64,000 nucleotides of DNA, from positions 1 to 64,000 of the forward strand of contig JANQOK010000013.1 in assembly GCA_028289645.1 (NCBI GenBank), written 5' to 3'. A program made the position numbers and the translations under genes. The notes beneath the pieces were generated by a model that made no database searches, was not told where the DNA came from, and saw only the letters and a program-made list of their open reading frames with translations. The number at the start of each line of letters is the position of its first letter. The first letter of the stretch is position 1. This stretch comes from Anderseniella sp. (GTDB lineage: Bacteria > Pseudomonadota > Alphaproteobacteria > Rhizobiales > Aestuariivirgaceae). Below, piece by piece: positions 26,958 through 35,362 of the stretch.

Positions 26958-27528
26958 ATGACCCCTTTGCCCGGCGTAACACCAGGACTTTGGATAGACA
27001 ATACGTACGGATACGTACTTTAAACGCCGTGCCATCCCACTTTCAGGGTGCAGATTGTGCCGTTCGAATCAGGTTTAAACGAGTAAAGAATTGGGTAAAA
27101 TTATGTTCGTATGCTGGCGATTGTGTGGCGATGTTAACTTATCAACAAAATGCGATTCTTACCTTGCGTGCACTAAATCGCGGCAAGTTCAGCAAAACCA
27201 CGGGCTTTTCTGTACTCTCAAGTACAATCGTCGATTCAGTGCAAAGTGAGTCCAAAAAAAGGCCAAGTATGGCCATTTAGGTGTGCGGCACTACCCGCAC
27301 AGCCATGAATTGCACAGTACTGCTGCAAGTCGAGACAAGCGCGAGATGAGGCAGGCTGACGCGCGTACAGATGCCCGTATTGAACGTTTTACCTGTGGAT
27401 TGCCGCCGGTTCCGGGCCAGGTGGCAGATGACCGGTGGAACCAGGCCCGGCAGTGCCGGTGTGGTTTCGATGTCGTCAAAGCCGGAATCGCTCTACAGTG
27501 CGCCGCGGAGCAATTGGAGAACATCGCT
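26958..27528. other. Gene-free region, AT-richer, divergent promoters
   Basis: These 571 bp separate the TAXI gene (minus) from the GlsB-like gene (plus). The part at about 27075-27260 is clearly AT-richer than its surroundings, as expected for promoters or a small RNA. Open frames crossing it have no Shine-Dalgarno and an implausible composition. I see no convincing terminator, tRNA or repeat. Confidence 0.5.
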
Positions 27529-27783
27529 ATGGGTATCGAAAGTCTCTTGGTCCTGTTGCTGGTTGGCGCGGTGGCTGGCTGGCTGGCGGGTCAGATCATG
27601 AAAGGTTACGGTTTTGGCCTGATCGGCAACATTGTGGTTGGTGTCGTCGGGGCATTCATAGCCGGGCTGATTTTTCCTGCCATCGGTGTATCGATCGGCA
27701 GCGGCATCCTTGCCGCCATCATTCATGCGACCATAGGTGCGATTATCCTGCTGTTTCTTATCGGGCTCATCAAGCGCGCGTGA
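27529..27783 (+). CDS. GlsB/YeaQ/YmgE family small membrane protein
   Basis: An 84-residue, Gly-rich, three-helix membrane protein beginning MGIESLLVLLLVGAVAGWLA, with the family pattern GQIMKGYGFGLIGNIVVGVV and ending in a basic tail (LIKRA). I chose the ATG at 27529 behind TTGGAG; an open frame extends upstream but is not protein-like. The family, also called transglycosylase-associated, is linked to envelope stress. A hairpin lies 60 bp downstream. Confidence 0.9.
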   Translation: MGIESLLVLLLVGAVAGWLAGQIMKGYGFGLIGNIVVGVVGAFIAGLIFPAIGVSIGSGILAAIIHATIGAIILLFLIGLIKRA

Positions 27784-27844
27784 CAACCGGCAGCGCCGGC
27801 AATACAGCATTTCCGGAACCAACCCGCTGGAAACCGCCGCTGCG

Positions 27845-27874
27845 GCACTGCAGGCCCTAGCCCTCCTGCAGTGC
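27845..27874 (+). terminator. Hairpin downstream of GlsB-like gene, possible terminator
   Basis: GCACTGCAGG (27845-27854) and CCTGCAGTGC (27865-27874) form a perfect 10-bp stem with a 10-base loop. There is no U-run after it, so it is at best a weak or factor-dependent terminator. Confidence 0.4.
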
Positions 27875-27950
27875 GGGCGGTCATACAATTACCGCATATG
27901 TGAATAAAACAAGATGCCGGGCAATGGGTGTGACGCGAGTTTGCATAAAT

Positions 27951-27974
27951 TGACGTGATGGTTCGATCACGTCA
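27951..27974. promoter_or_regulatory. 9-bp perfect inverted repeat upstream of subtilase gene
   Basis: TGACGTGAT-GGTTCG-ATCACGTCA lies 22 bp before the subtilase ATG at 27997. It could be an operator or a leader hairpin that affects translation. No matching copy was noticed elsewhere in the window. Confidence 0.5.
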
Positions 27975-27996
27975 GACTTAACAAACGGCGGTTAAG

Positions 27997-30360
27997 ATGC
28001 GTCAGGAACCCGTTTTGCAAAAAAAGTGCCCGGTCTTTTCCGGGAAGTTCGAGGTGGCCAGCGCATCCGTGTTTCGCCGCGTGTTGTGGAGCATACCGGC
28101 CGCCTTTTTCTGTCTTACCGGTACCGGCCCTGCATCTGCACAGGGCTTTGCCGTCTCCTACAGTGACCCCAATCTTTGCGTTGCGTCGGTGATTTACACC
28201 AACGGCAGGCAGATTCTGGACAGTATTGACCGGGACCGGACAGCAACACCCGCCCCGTCGACAGAAGCCAGATCGACGCCAGCCGATGAGATCCCGGACT
28301 GTGTTCCGGTGCCGGTGCTGACAGGCGTGCCCGCTCTGCCTGCACCTGAAACGGGTGCGTCGGCGGCGAAGGCACCCAAACAACCTGCTGATAGCGGAAA
28401 ACAACCGCCATCTGCGGCGAAACCTTCCGAAGTGGAGCAGGAAGAGCAGCCGCCGGAACTGGGCCTGGTCAAGGCACAGGAGACACTGATTTCCCTGGTT
28501 CTCGTCAATGAAGACAATGGCGAACCCCTGCAAGGCGCCACGATCAGGTTGTTGGGCGCGGAACCTGATCTGCCGGGAGGCCCGGTGCCAGATGCCAGTC
28601 TCACCGGTCCCGAACAATTTGCGGCTGATGTTGACGGGGCCGAGCTGGGAGATGACGGACAGCTTTTGCTGTCGGTGACCCCACAGGCAGATGATGACCT
28701 GGCCGGTATCACCCTGACCGAAGTGCCCGTGGATGATGACGTGGCCGCAAAGCAACCCGCCGCCACGAGGACTGTCCGGGTTGCGAAGCAAAACCCGCAG
28801 CTCGTCGTGGCAACGTCGGCCAACTGGCGGCGACTGCCAACAAGACTGGCTCCTCAGGGCGCCAAGATATGCATCAACCGCAACTTCTCGATCGGCGACA
28901 GCAGAGTGCATGTGGTCAGTGTGCCGGGTCGCCATGTCGACGAGTTCACCCGCAATGCCACCGACTGGGAAGCAACCGATTTCGTCGAAACCGACCCGTG
29001 CCGCAACAAGGAAGCGGCCGGCGATCCGCTTTACGAAAGTTCCGGGCTGTGGGGTCAGAAGTTCGACAATCAGTGGGCTATCAAGCGGGTCGGTTTTGAA
29101 GAAGAGAAACTTCCCCAGTGGCAGAAAAAGCCAGCCACGGCGGAAGACGTGACGGTTGCCGTCATTGATACGGGGCTGGACTGGTATCATCCCGATATCT
29201 CGCACGACCGGATTTGGACCAATCCCAACGAAGTGCAGGGAAATGGCATCGACGATGACAATAACGGGTATGTCGACGATATCGTCGGCTGGAATTTTGT
29301 GCGCAACCGGAACAAGCCGTGGGATTACGATGGTCACGGCACGTTCGTGACCGGCGTCATCGCGGCGGCGCAGAATAACGGCATTGGTATTTCGGGCATC
29401 AGTTCGTCCGCCCGGATCATGCCGCTGAAGGCTCTCGATGCGTTTGGCCGGGGCTATGCCTCCATGGCGGCAGAGGCGATAAACTATGCGGCTGAGCACG
29501 GCGCACGGATCATAAATCTCAGCCTGGGCGGCCGGACGCTGACCAAGGTCGAGCAACTGGCCATCGACCATGCCCGCAGCCGCGGGGCCATCGTGGTTGT
29601 TGCGGCCGGAAACTCGGGCAAGTCGGTGGCTGATTTTTCACCCGCCGGTCTGCGCGGCGTTGTCACCGTGACGGCCACGGACCGCGCAGACAAGCGGGCC
29701 GGGTTTTCCAACTGGGGGCCGCTGGTGGACATTGCCGCTCCCGGGGTGGACGTGCTCAGCCTGCGGGCCAGGCGCACCGATCTGCTGTCTCTGATCCGTG
29801 GCGTGAAGTACAAGCGAGGTGAGGGCATTCTGGGCGAAGACCGGTCCTATTACCGGGCCAGTGGCACCTCGTTTGCAACGCCCATTGTCACTGGCACGAT
29901 CACGGAGATCCTGGCCGGCAATCCGAGACTTACCGCCGATCAGGCGGTTCGCATGGTGCTGCATTCGGCTCGCGACATCGAGACGCCGGGCGTGGATAAC
30001 TATACCGGCTATGGGCTGCTGGATGCGACCGCGGCACTGGCCGCCGATCCGGACTACTTCAATGAGAGCCGGATAAGCGGGGTCAAAGTCATCACCCGGA
30101 GTGGCAAGCCGGTGCTGCGTGTTCTGGGCACGAGCGATGCCAATGATTTCAAGGAGGCAGTCATTCGGCTGGGGAAGGGAACAAATCCCAAAAAATGGCT
30201 CGAGGTGAACAGGAAGATACTGAAGCCGGTGGACAAGGACACGCTGATTGAATTGCCGGCCGGTGTTTTCAAGGGCGCCAAGCAATGGACGATCAGGCTG
30301 ATTACCCGGCACAAGAACGGTGCCGAGCGCGAAGCGCGCTTCAGCCTGAAACTCGGATAA
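27997..30360 (+). CDS. Secreted subtilisin-like serine protease (S8) with long N-terminal extension
   Basis: A 787-residue protease. An N-terminal signal (hydrophobic core VLWSIPAAFFCLTG, cleavage near ASAQG) directs export. Residues about 80-165 are Pro/Ala/Glu-rich; residues 169-185 (LVNEDNGEPLQGATIRLL) start a beta-sandwich-like region. The catalytic domain spans about 385-680 with D391 (VIDTGLDW), H447 (GHGTFVTG) and S625 (GTSFATP). The C-terminal 110 residues look like a small beta domain. The next gene, 46 bp downstream, encodes a secreted protein with a similar GEPxxGA motif. The substrate is unknown; processing of envelope proteins or of the partner is possible. Confidence 0.88.
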   Translation: MRQEPVLQKKCPVFSGKFEVASASVFRRVLWSIPAAFFCLTGTGPASAQGFAVSYSDPNLCVASVIYTNGRQILDSIDRDRTATPAPSTEARSTPADEIPDCVPVPVLTGVPALPAPETGASAAKAPKQPADSGKQPPSAAKPSEVEQEEQPPELGLVKAQETLISLVLVNEDNGEPLQGATIRLLGAEPDLPGGPVPDASLTGPEQFAADVDGAELGDDGQLLLSVTPQADDDLAGITLTEVPVDDDVAAKQPAATRTVRVAKQNPQLVVATSANWRRLPTRLAPQGAKICINRNFSIGDSRVHVVSVPGRHVDEFTRNATDWEATDFVETDPCRNKEAAGDPLYESSGLWGQKFDNQWAIKRVGFEEEKLPQWQKKPATAEDVTVAVIDTGLDWYHPDISHDRIWTNPNEVQGNGIDDDNNGYVDDIVGWNFVRNRNKPWDYDGHGTFVTGVIAAAQNNGIGISGISSSARIMPLKALDAFGRGYASMAAEAINYAAEHGARIINLSLGGRTLTKVEQLAIDHARSRGAIVVVAAGNSGKSVADFSPAGLRGVVTVTATDRADKRAGFSNWGPLVDIAAPGVDVLSLRARRTDLLSLIRGVKYKRGEGILGEDRSYYRASGTSFATPIVTGTITEILAGNPRLTADQAVRMVLHSARDIETPGVDNYTGYGLLDATAALAADPDYFNESRISGVKVITRSGKPVLRVLGTSDANDFKEAVIRLGKGTNPKKWLEVNRKILKPVDKDTLIELPAGVFKGAKQWTIRLITRHKNGAEREARFSLKLG

Positions 30361-30367
30361 CGAACGT

Positions 30368-30385
30368 GCAGGGCTCATACCCTGC
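30368..30385 (+). other. Short stem-loop between subtilase and partner gene
   Basis: GCAGGG-CTCATA-CCCTGC forms a perfect 6-bp stem directly before the AAGGAG of the next gene. It could tune the relative expression of the two secreted proteins. Confidence 0.4.
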
Positions 30386-30406
30386 CATGAAAAGGAGTTG
30401 ATCACG

Positions 30407-31687
30407 ATGAAGCAGCACGGTGTTTTGTGGAGTCTGTTGGTTTCTGCTGGCATGCTGCTGGCACCGCCGGCACATGCAGTGATCGTTGATATTGATATCC
30501 AGACCGAGGGTGAGCCGGTCCCAGGCGCATCGATCTCGTTCCGGACTCCGGACGGCAAGGAAGTGCCGGACATCCAGGTGACTGCTGTTCCCGAAGAGCC
30601 GGAACAGGTTGAAGAGGAAGAGCCGGGCCGGGTGGTTGAACTCGACATCCCGCCGGTACGCTTGGGCGACGACAAACCTGAGACTGAACGTCCGGAAAAT
30701 GAAAGGGAGCCGCAGACAGATCCGACTCCTACGAGGCCGGACAAGCCACGGCCGGGCCGTCATCGGGTTGAACTGCCCGATGAACTGATTGGACGTGACC
30801 TGGTTGTTGTGGTGACCAAGGGCGAAGAAGTGGTGAAACGGGACCCGGTCAAGGTCGATCGGGATACATCCCGCATTGCGGTTGAAGCCTATGATCCGGT
30901 CGATGCCAGATTGTCCATCAAGCTGGCGCAGGGCAAGAAATGCCGGCGCGGCAAGACCTGCAAATACAAGCTTGAAGTGCAGAATGAAGGCGAAGGGATC
31001 TACAAGGGGCCGCTGTTTCTGACCGGCGTGTTGCACGGTACGGTGCAGGGATCCGGTAAACCGGACGACTGGCGGTGTTCCTATAGTGGGCGCGGCAAAC
31101 AGATCTGCCACAGCCAGGTGTCGCTTCAGCCCGGCGCCAGGAAAACCTGGACCCTCGGCTCAAGGCTGCCGCGGCGAATGTCACAGCGGGCATCCAACTG
31201 CCTGACGATCGATGTTTTTGACCAGCAGGCCACCGGCCGGGTCGATCCGCTGCTGATGGCTGTGCAGCTTGGCCTGGCGGGTCAGGGTCTGAAGGTCGGC
31301 CGTCCAGACGGCATTGACGGGCCGAAAACCCAGGCTGCGCTGCGCCGGTTTGTTGAGCAGGACGGCTATGAAGGTGGCGATGATCTGAATGACGTATTCA
31401 CGGCGCTGTACGGATTGTCGCCGGCGCGGCTGGCCCGTCTGGGGATTTCCGGCCGCAAGCACTGCAAGCGGGTTGCGCTGTACGCGGTGCCGAAAAAGCC
31501 GAAACGGGTCAGCAAGAGCAAGCGCCGCAGACCTCAGTATCGCGATGACGATGACTTTGACGACTATGACGATTATGACGACTACGATGATTATGACCGG
31601 CGTCCGAATGTCGGTGTCGGCATTGGCCTGGGCCTGCTGCACCACGGGCTTCACCGTGGCCGCGGACACCGGCGCGGCCGGCAGTGA
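30407..31687 (+). CDS. Secreted acidic protein with peptidoglycan-binding-like region and D/Y repeat
   Basis: A 426-residue exported protein; the ATG at 30407 follows AAGGAG and gives a 24-residue signal peptide (APPAHA). Residues about 30-45 (QTEGEPVPGASISFRTPDG) resemble the region in the upstream protease. Then follow an acidic Pro/Glu linker, a beta-rich domain with Cys pairs (KKCRRGKTCKYKLEV), a peptidoglycan-binding-type helical region about 284-335 (VGRPDGIDGPKTQAALRRFV), a DDY repeat, and a His/Arg/Gly tail. It probably works in the periplasm or at the surface with the subtilase. No known family covers the whole protein. Confidence 0.8.
   Translation: MKQHGVLWSLLVSAGMLLAPPAHAVIVDIDIQTEGEPVPGASISFRTPDGKEVPDIQVTAVPEEPEQVEEEEPGRVVELDIPPVRLGDDKPETERPENEREPQTDPTPTRPDKPRPGRHRVELPDELIGRDLVVVVTKGEEVVKRDPVKVDRDTSRIAVEAYDPVDARLSIKLAQGKKCRRGKTCKYKLEVQNEGEGIYKGPLFLTGVLHGTVQGSGKPDDWRCSYSGRGKQICHSQVSLQPGARKTWTLGSRLPRRMSQRASNCLTIDVFDQQATGRVDPLLMAVQLGLAGQGLKVGRPDGIDGPKTQAALRRFVEQDGYEGGDDLNDVFTALYGLSPARLARLGISGRKHCKRVALYAVPKKPKRVSKSKRRRPQYRDDDDFDDYDDYDDYDDYDRRPNVGVGIGLGLLHHGLHRGRGHRRGRQ
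31544..31597 (+). repeat. DDY codon repeat in coding sequence
   Basis: Eighteen codons encode an Asp-rich run (DDDDFDDYDDYDDYDDYD) by alternating GAC/GAT and TAC/TAT codons. Synonymous codons vary, which argues for selection on the peptide instead of a recent slippage event. It is followed by a short basic His/Arg/Gly tail, so the C-terminus is strongly bipolar in charge. Confidence 0.9.
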
Positions 31688-31759
31688 CAGAGTTGAGCGG
31701 CTTGAACACTTACGTACGGCAGTTAGCAGGCGGTGAGCCCCGATGCTGGAACCCAAGGG

Positions 31760-33034
31760 TCATGGCGGTGTCATGACACCGACTACAGCGCCGGTCATCA
31801 AGGTAGCAAGCAAGCCGGACACCAGCGACCGGGGCCCAAGAGACAGTATATCCGCGCGCCGGTCCGGGCACAGGGCGAGCAGGCCGCCGGTCATGATGCC
31901 GAGTGACCCGAAATTGGCAAATCCGCAAAGAACGTAGGTCAGTATGAGCCGGCTGCGGTCCGACAGCACAGTGGCGCCGGTGTCTGCCAGTTGCAGATAG
32001 GCGATCAGTTCATTGAGAACGGTCTTGACACCGATAAGCTGGCCCGCCTGGGCAGCTTCGCCCCAGGGAATGCCGGTCAGCAGGGCGAGAGGCGTCATGA
32101 CCCAGCCGAATATCTGCTCAGCTGAAATGGCCGCGCCGAAAGGCGAGGTGATTGCCGACAAGGCCATGTCAACCAGTGCGACCAGTGCGACCATGACGAC
32201 CAGCATGGCGGCAACCGACACAACCAGCCGGACGCCATCGGTGGTGCCGGTGGCGATCGCCTCCATCAATGATCTGCTCTGGTAGGGTTCGTCGATTTCG
32301 GTGACGTCGCCGGTGTCTTCATCAGCTGTCCACGGCACCATCAGCCTGGCGATCACCAGAGCTGCCGGCGCGCTCATCAGCGAAGCCAGCAGAATATGGC
32401 CGGCAGCTCCGCTCAGGACCGGTTCCAGAAATGTTGCATACAAGGCCATCACGGTGCCGGCGACGGTGGCCATGCCGGTGGTCATCATCGCGAACAGCGC
32501 GCCGCGGCTGGCCCCGGCGAGGTACGGCCGCACTAAAATAGGCGCTTCCACCATGCCAACAAACACGTTGGCCGCGGCGACAGTGCCGACCGGTCCGGTC
32601 ACGCCCATGCTGCGGCGCAGCAGCCATGCCAGCAGTCCGACAATTTTCTGCAGGATGCCCCAATGGTACAAGATCCGGGCCAGAACGCTCATCATCACAA
32701 TGATTGGCAGCGCCTGCAGCGCCAAAACGAATCCCTTGCCGGGATCAGTGACTGTAAACGGTGTCGGACCGCCCGCCAGATAGCCAAAAAGGAATTTCAT
32801 GCCGGTACCGGTTGCTGTCTGCAGAGCGGTGACGGCGCCTGCCAGCACATCAAAGAACCAGCTGAGTTGCGGGACCAGTATGAACAGGCCGGCGATCAGG
32901 AACTGCAGCACAATGCCACCGGCAGCAATTTTGGCAGCCTGAACCGCAGCCATGGCAGAACGGCGTTCGCGCAACAGCCAGGCTATCAGCGGAATCACGG
33001 CGAGACCGCACAGGCTTTGCAGCATCAACCCCAC
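31760..33034 (-). CDS. Concentrative nucleoside transporter (CNT/NupC family)
   Basis: A 424-residue inner-membrane symporter with about 10 hydrophobic segments. I prefer the GTG at 33034, six bases after GGGAGG; an ATG at 33025 is possible. Typical CNT segments are FVLALQALPIIVMMSVLARI, AANVFVGMVEAPILVRPYL, MATVAGTVMALYATFL and YVLCGFANFGSLGIMTGGL. It imports nucleosides with H+ or Na+. It converges on the secreted protein gene and is divergent from the sulfite-oxidase-like gene. Confidence 0.9.
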   Translation of the reverse strand: MGLMLQSLCGLAVIPLIAWLLRERRSAMAAVQAAKIAAGGIVLQFLIAGLFILVPQLSWFFDVLAGAVTALQTATGTGMKFLFGYLAGGPTPFTVTDPGKGFVLALQALPIIVMMSVLARILYHWGILQKIVGLLAWLLRRSMGVTGPVGTVAAANVFVGMVEAPILVRPYLAGASRGALFAMMTTGMATVAGTVMALYATFLEPVLSGAAGHILLASLMSAPAALVIARLMVPWTADEDTGDVTEIDEPYQSRSLMEAIATGTTDGVRLVVSVAAMLVVMVALVALVDMALSAITSPFGAAISAEQIFGWVMTPLALLTGIPWGEAAQAGQLIGVKTVLNELIAYLQLADTGATVLSDRSRLILTYVLCGFANFGSLGIMTGGLLALCPDRRADILSLGPRSLVSGLLATLMTGAVVGVMTPP

Positions 33035-33236
33035 TTGTGTCCTCCCGCCCGCATGATTGTTCCCGGCCTTGCCAGTGCGGATCAAAGTAGACGAAAACCA
33101 GGCGCTGTGACTATCTATTTTCGTACAGATGCGATGCTGAAAAGGCCTTGACTGCAGGGTCCGCTGACGGTTCGGTGTGCCGGGCTTCGGACCCTACGCA
33201 TCGGCAACCGTCGGTACCGGCATCAGAACAGGATGG

Positions 33237-34307
33237 ATGAGCAAGTTGAGAGACCATAAGCAAGGTGATTTTTCGCGGGAAGAAGTGACGCTGGCCAACC
33301 GCAATTCGGGCATTGCGCTGGAGATGTTGCGTTACGATGTGACGCCGGTCGGCATGCACTATCTCCTGACCCATTTTGACTATCCGTATCTGGAGGCCGA
33401 GAGCTGGAAGCTGGAAATTGGCGGCCTTATCGACAAGGCGGTTGAGCTGTCACTGGATGATTTGAGAGCACTGCCGCAAGTGAGCCAGACGGTCACCCTG
33501 GAGTGCGCCGGCAACGGCCGGGCCAACATCGACAACCGCTATCAGAGCATGCCGTGGCAGCACGAGGCAGTTAGCACGGCCAAATGGACCGGGGTCCGGC
33601 TGTCAGACGTACTACAGGGCGTTGCGATAGATGCTACAGCAATTGAACTTGCATTTTATGGCGCTGACCATGGCGAAGATGCCCATGGCGAGCATGACTA
33701 TGGCAGGTCGTTGTCGGTGGCCCATGCCATGCAGCCTGAGGTCATGCTGGTCTACGAGATGAACGATCTGCCGCTGCTGCCGCAGCACGGCGCACCGGTG
33801 CGCATGATTGTGCCCGGCTGGTACGGAATGGCCAGCGTCAAGTGGCTGACCCGCATTGAGGCGATCGATCAGCCGTTCGACGGCCCGCAGCAGGTCGGCA
33901 CCTACATCTATCGCGACAAGCCGGAAGACCCGGGCACCTTCGTGCAGGAAATACGGGTGAAGTCGTTGATGATACCACCGGGTTTTCCGGATTTTTACTC
34001 ACGCAGGCGGTTTGCCGAGGCCGGTCAGATTGAGCTGATGGGCCGGGCCTGGTCGGGCAATGGCGTTGGCATTGCCAGTGTCGAGGTCGGTATTGACGGC
34101 ACCTGGCGGGAAGCGACGCTGACGGCACCGGAGTGCAGGTACGCCTGGACGCGCTGGCACTGCTCCTGGGATGCAACGCCCGGCGAGCATGTTCTGCAAT
34201 GCCGGGCGAGAGATGCCAACGGGCAAGTGCAGCCGCTTGAGCCACGCTGGGATGTGCAGGGGTTCGGCAACAACGGCGTTCAGACAGTGAGGGTGACTGT
34301 TCGTTGA
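33237..34307 (+). CDS. Molybdopterin-dependent sulfite oxidase family protein
   Basis: A 356-residue protein; the ATG at 33237 follows CAGGATGG. It has the molybdopterin domain with the invariant Cys ligand C90 in LECAGNGRANID, the PVRMIVPGWYGMASVKWL motif, and a C-terminal immunoglobulin-like dimerisation domain (GRAWSGNGVGIASVEVGIDG). The family oxidises sulfite to sulfate, among other reactions. No Tat signal is seen, so the enzyme may be cytoplasmic, unlike SorA/SoxC. It could detoxify sulfite released by the CuyA-like lyase 30 kb away, but that is a guess. No cytochrome gene is adjacent. Confidence 0.87.
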   Translation: MSKLRDHKQGDFSREEVTLANRNSGIALEMLRYDVTPVGMHYLLTHFDYPYLEAESWKLEIGGLIDKAVELSLDDLRALPQVSQTVTLECAGNGRANIDNRYQSMPWQHEAVSTAKWTGVRLSDVLQGVAIDATAIELAFYGADHGEDAHGEHDYGRSLSVAHAMQPEVMLVYEMNDLPLLPQHGAPVRMIVPGWYGMASVKWLTRIEAIDQPFDGPQQVGTYIYRDKPEDPGTFVQEIRVKSLMIPPGFPDFYSRRRFAEAGQIELMGRAWSGNGVGIASVEVGIDGTWREATLTAPECRYAWTRWHCSWDATPGEHVLQCRARDANGQVQPLEPRWDVQGFGNNGVQTVRVTVR

Positions 34308-34313
34308 ACGGCT

Positions 34314-34811
34314 CTACTGACTGGGTTCAGTGTTCCAGCACATTGACATGATGTGCTGGGGTCCACTGGGGCCTCCCGTGAATATGTCGCCGGTGTCGCG
34401 AAATCCGCCGGCCTGATAGACATGATAGGCCAGTTTGTTGCGGCAGTTCACGGTCAGCACGACGCCAGATGCGTGAGGATAGTCTCGCTTCAACACGTCC
34501 GGCAGACACTGGATCAATCGCTTGCCAAGGCCGTGGCCCTGCTGGCTTTGATCAATCAGCACCTGGCACAGTTCCAGCAGCGGCTGCTCAACATAGTCCG
34601 GTGGCCGGGTGTTGATCTGGAAGAAGCCGGCAATACCCGCATCGGTTTCAACGACGAAGTTGTCACGCTGCAAACCGGTGGTTTCCAATGTCTGCAGCAT
34701 CGGATCAACAAACTGCGTCTGCTCGTCGGCGACAGTCAGAGTTGCGACTGCAGAGTGATCCGACGCCAGCATGCGCCGCAAAGTCAGAGAACGGGGATTG
34801 GATACTGTCAT
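34314..34811 (-). CDS. GNAT-family N-acetyltransferase
   Basis: A 165-residue GNAT protein. The acetyl-CoA motif A is QQGHGLGKRLIQCLPD, followed by VVLTVNCRNKLAYHVYQAGG, the usual end of the fold. The start follows AGGACAG. It converges on the sulfite-oxidase-like gene, six bases from its end, and is divergent from the NTF2-like gene. The acceptor is unknown. Confidence 0.88.
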   Translation of the reverse strand: MTVSNPRSLTLRRMLASDHSAVATLTVADEQTQFVDPMLQTLETTGLQRDNFVVETDAGIAGFFQINTRPPDYVEQPLLELCQVLIDQSQQGHGLGKRLIQCLPDVLKRDYPHASGVVLTVNCRNKLAYHVYQAGGFRDTGDIFTGGPSGPQHIMSMCWNTEPSQ

Positions 34812-34881
34812 GGCTGTCCTGTTTTCACATACCTGCCTCGGCGTTTATTGTTATTGTCTGGTTGTGGCAAGTTGATTTGCA

Positions 34882-35274
34882 ATGATGTCTGAAGTGGATG
34901 GAAACATGGATGCCGGTACGATCGAGAAATTTGTCGCCCTGGAAACCGGCGTTTGGGACGCCCTGATGAGCGGCGACGGGGCCGCGGATGCGGCCCTGTT
35001 GTCGAAAGATTTTCTTGGTGTCTACGAATCCGGTTTTTCGAACAGGACCGAACATGCCGCCATGCTGGACAACGGACCCATCGTGGCAACTTACCGTATT
35101 GAGCAGGCCAAGGTTCGAGTCGTCTCTGCCGGTGCCGTCCTGTTGTGCTATCTGGCTTTGTACACTAAACCGGCAGACCCGGGCAGAGAGGAGAAAATGT
35201 ATGTCTCTTCGCTGTGGGAAGAGATCGACGGCCGGTGGCTCAATACGTTCAGCCAGGACACGAATGCAGGATGA
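34882..35274 (+). CDS. NTF2-like/DUF4440-type protein
   Basis: A 130-residue protein with the SnoaL/DUF4440 pattern: an N-terminal helix (IEKFVALETGVWDALMSGD), a central LLSKDFLGVYESG segment and beta strands ending WEEIDGRWLNTFSQDT. An internal ATG at 34909, behind GGATGGAAAC, is an alternative start. It precedes the second PLP lyase gene by about 90 bp. Fold prediction is reasonable; function is unknown. Confidence 0.75.
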   Translation: MMSEVDGNMDAGTIEKFVALETGVWDALMSGDGAADAALLSKDFLGVYESGFSNRTEHAAMLDNGPIVATYRIEQAKVRVVSAGAVLLCYLALYTKPADPGREEKMYVSSLWEEIDGRWLNTFSQDTNAG

Positions 35275-35362
35275 TGTCTGTCCCGGACGTTCCCGGTAAG
35301 GTCGCTTGTTGTGTCAGGTTGGGCTGAGCCGGTAGGCCGCCTTAGTGTGAAAGGTTGCGGTG

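Noticed and set aside
27060-27075. GTTCGAATC resembling a tRNA T-arm
   Set aside because: No acceptor or anticodon stem can be built around it.
27967-29571. Very long minus-strand open frame (over 500 codons) antisense to the subtilase gene
   Set aside because: It mirrors the codon pattern of the GC-rich protease gene, lacks a Shine-Dalgarno and recognisable domains, while the plus frame has a complete catalytic triad.
31766-31781. CGGTGTCATGACACCG, perfect 16-bp palindrome
   Set aside because: Lies within the last codons of the nucleoside transporter gene and encodes GVMTP; no U-run follows on either strand.
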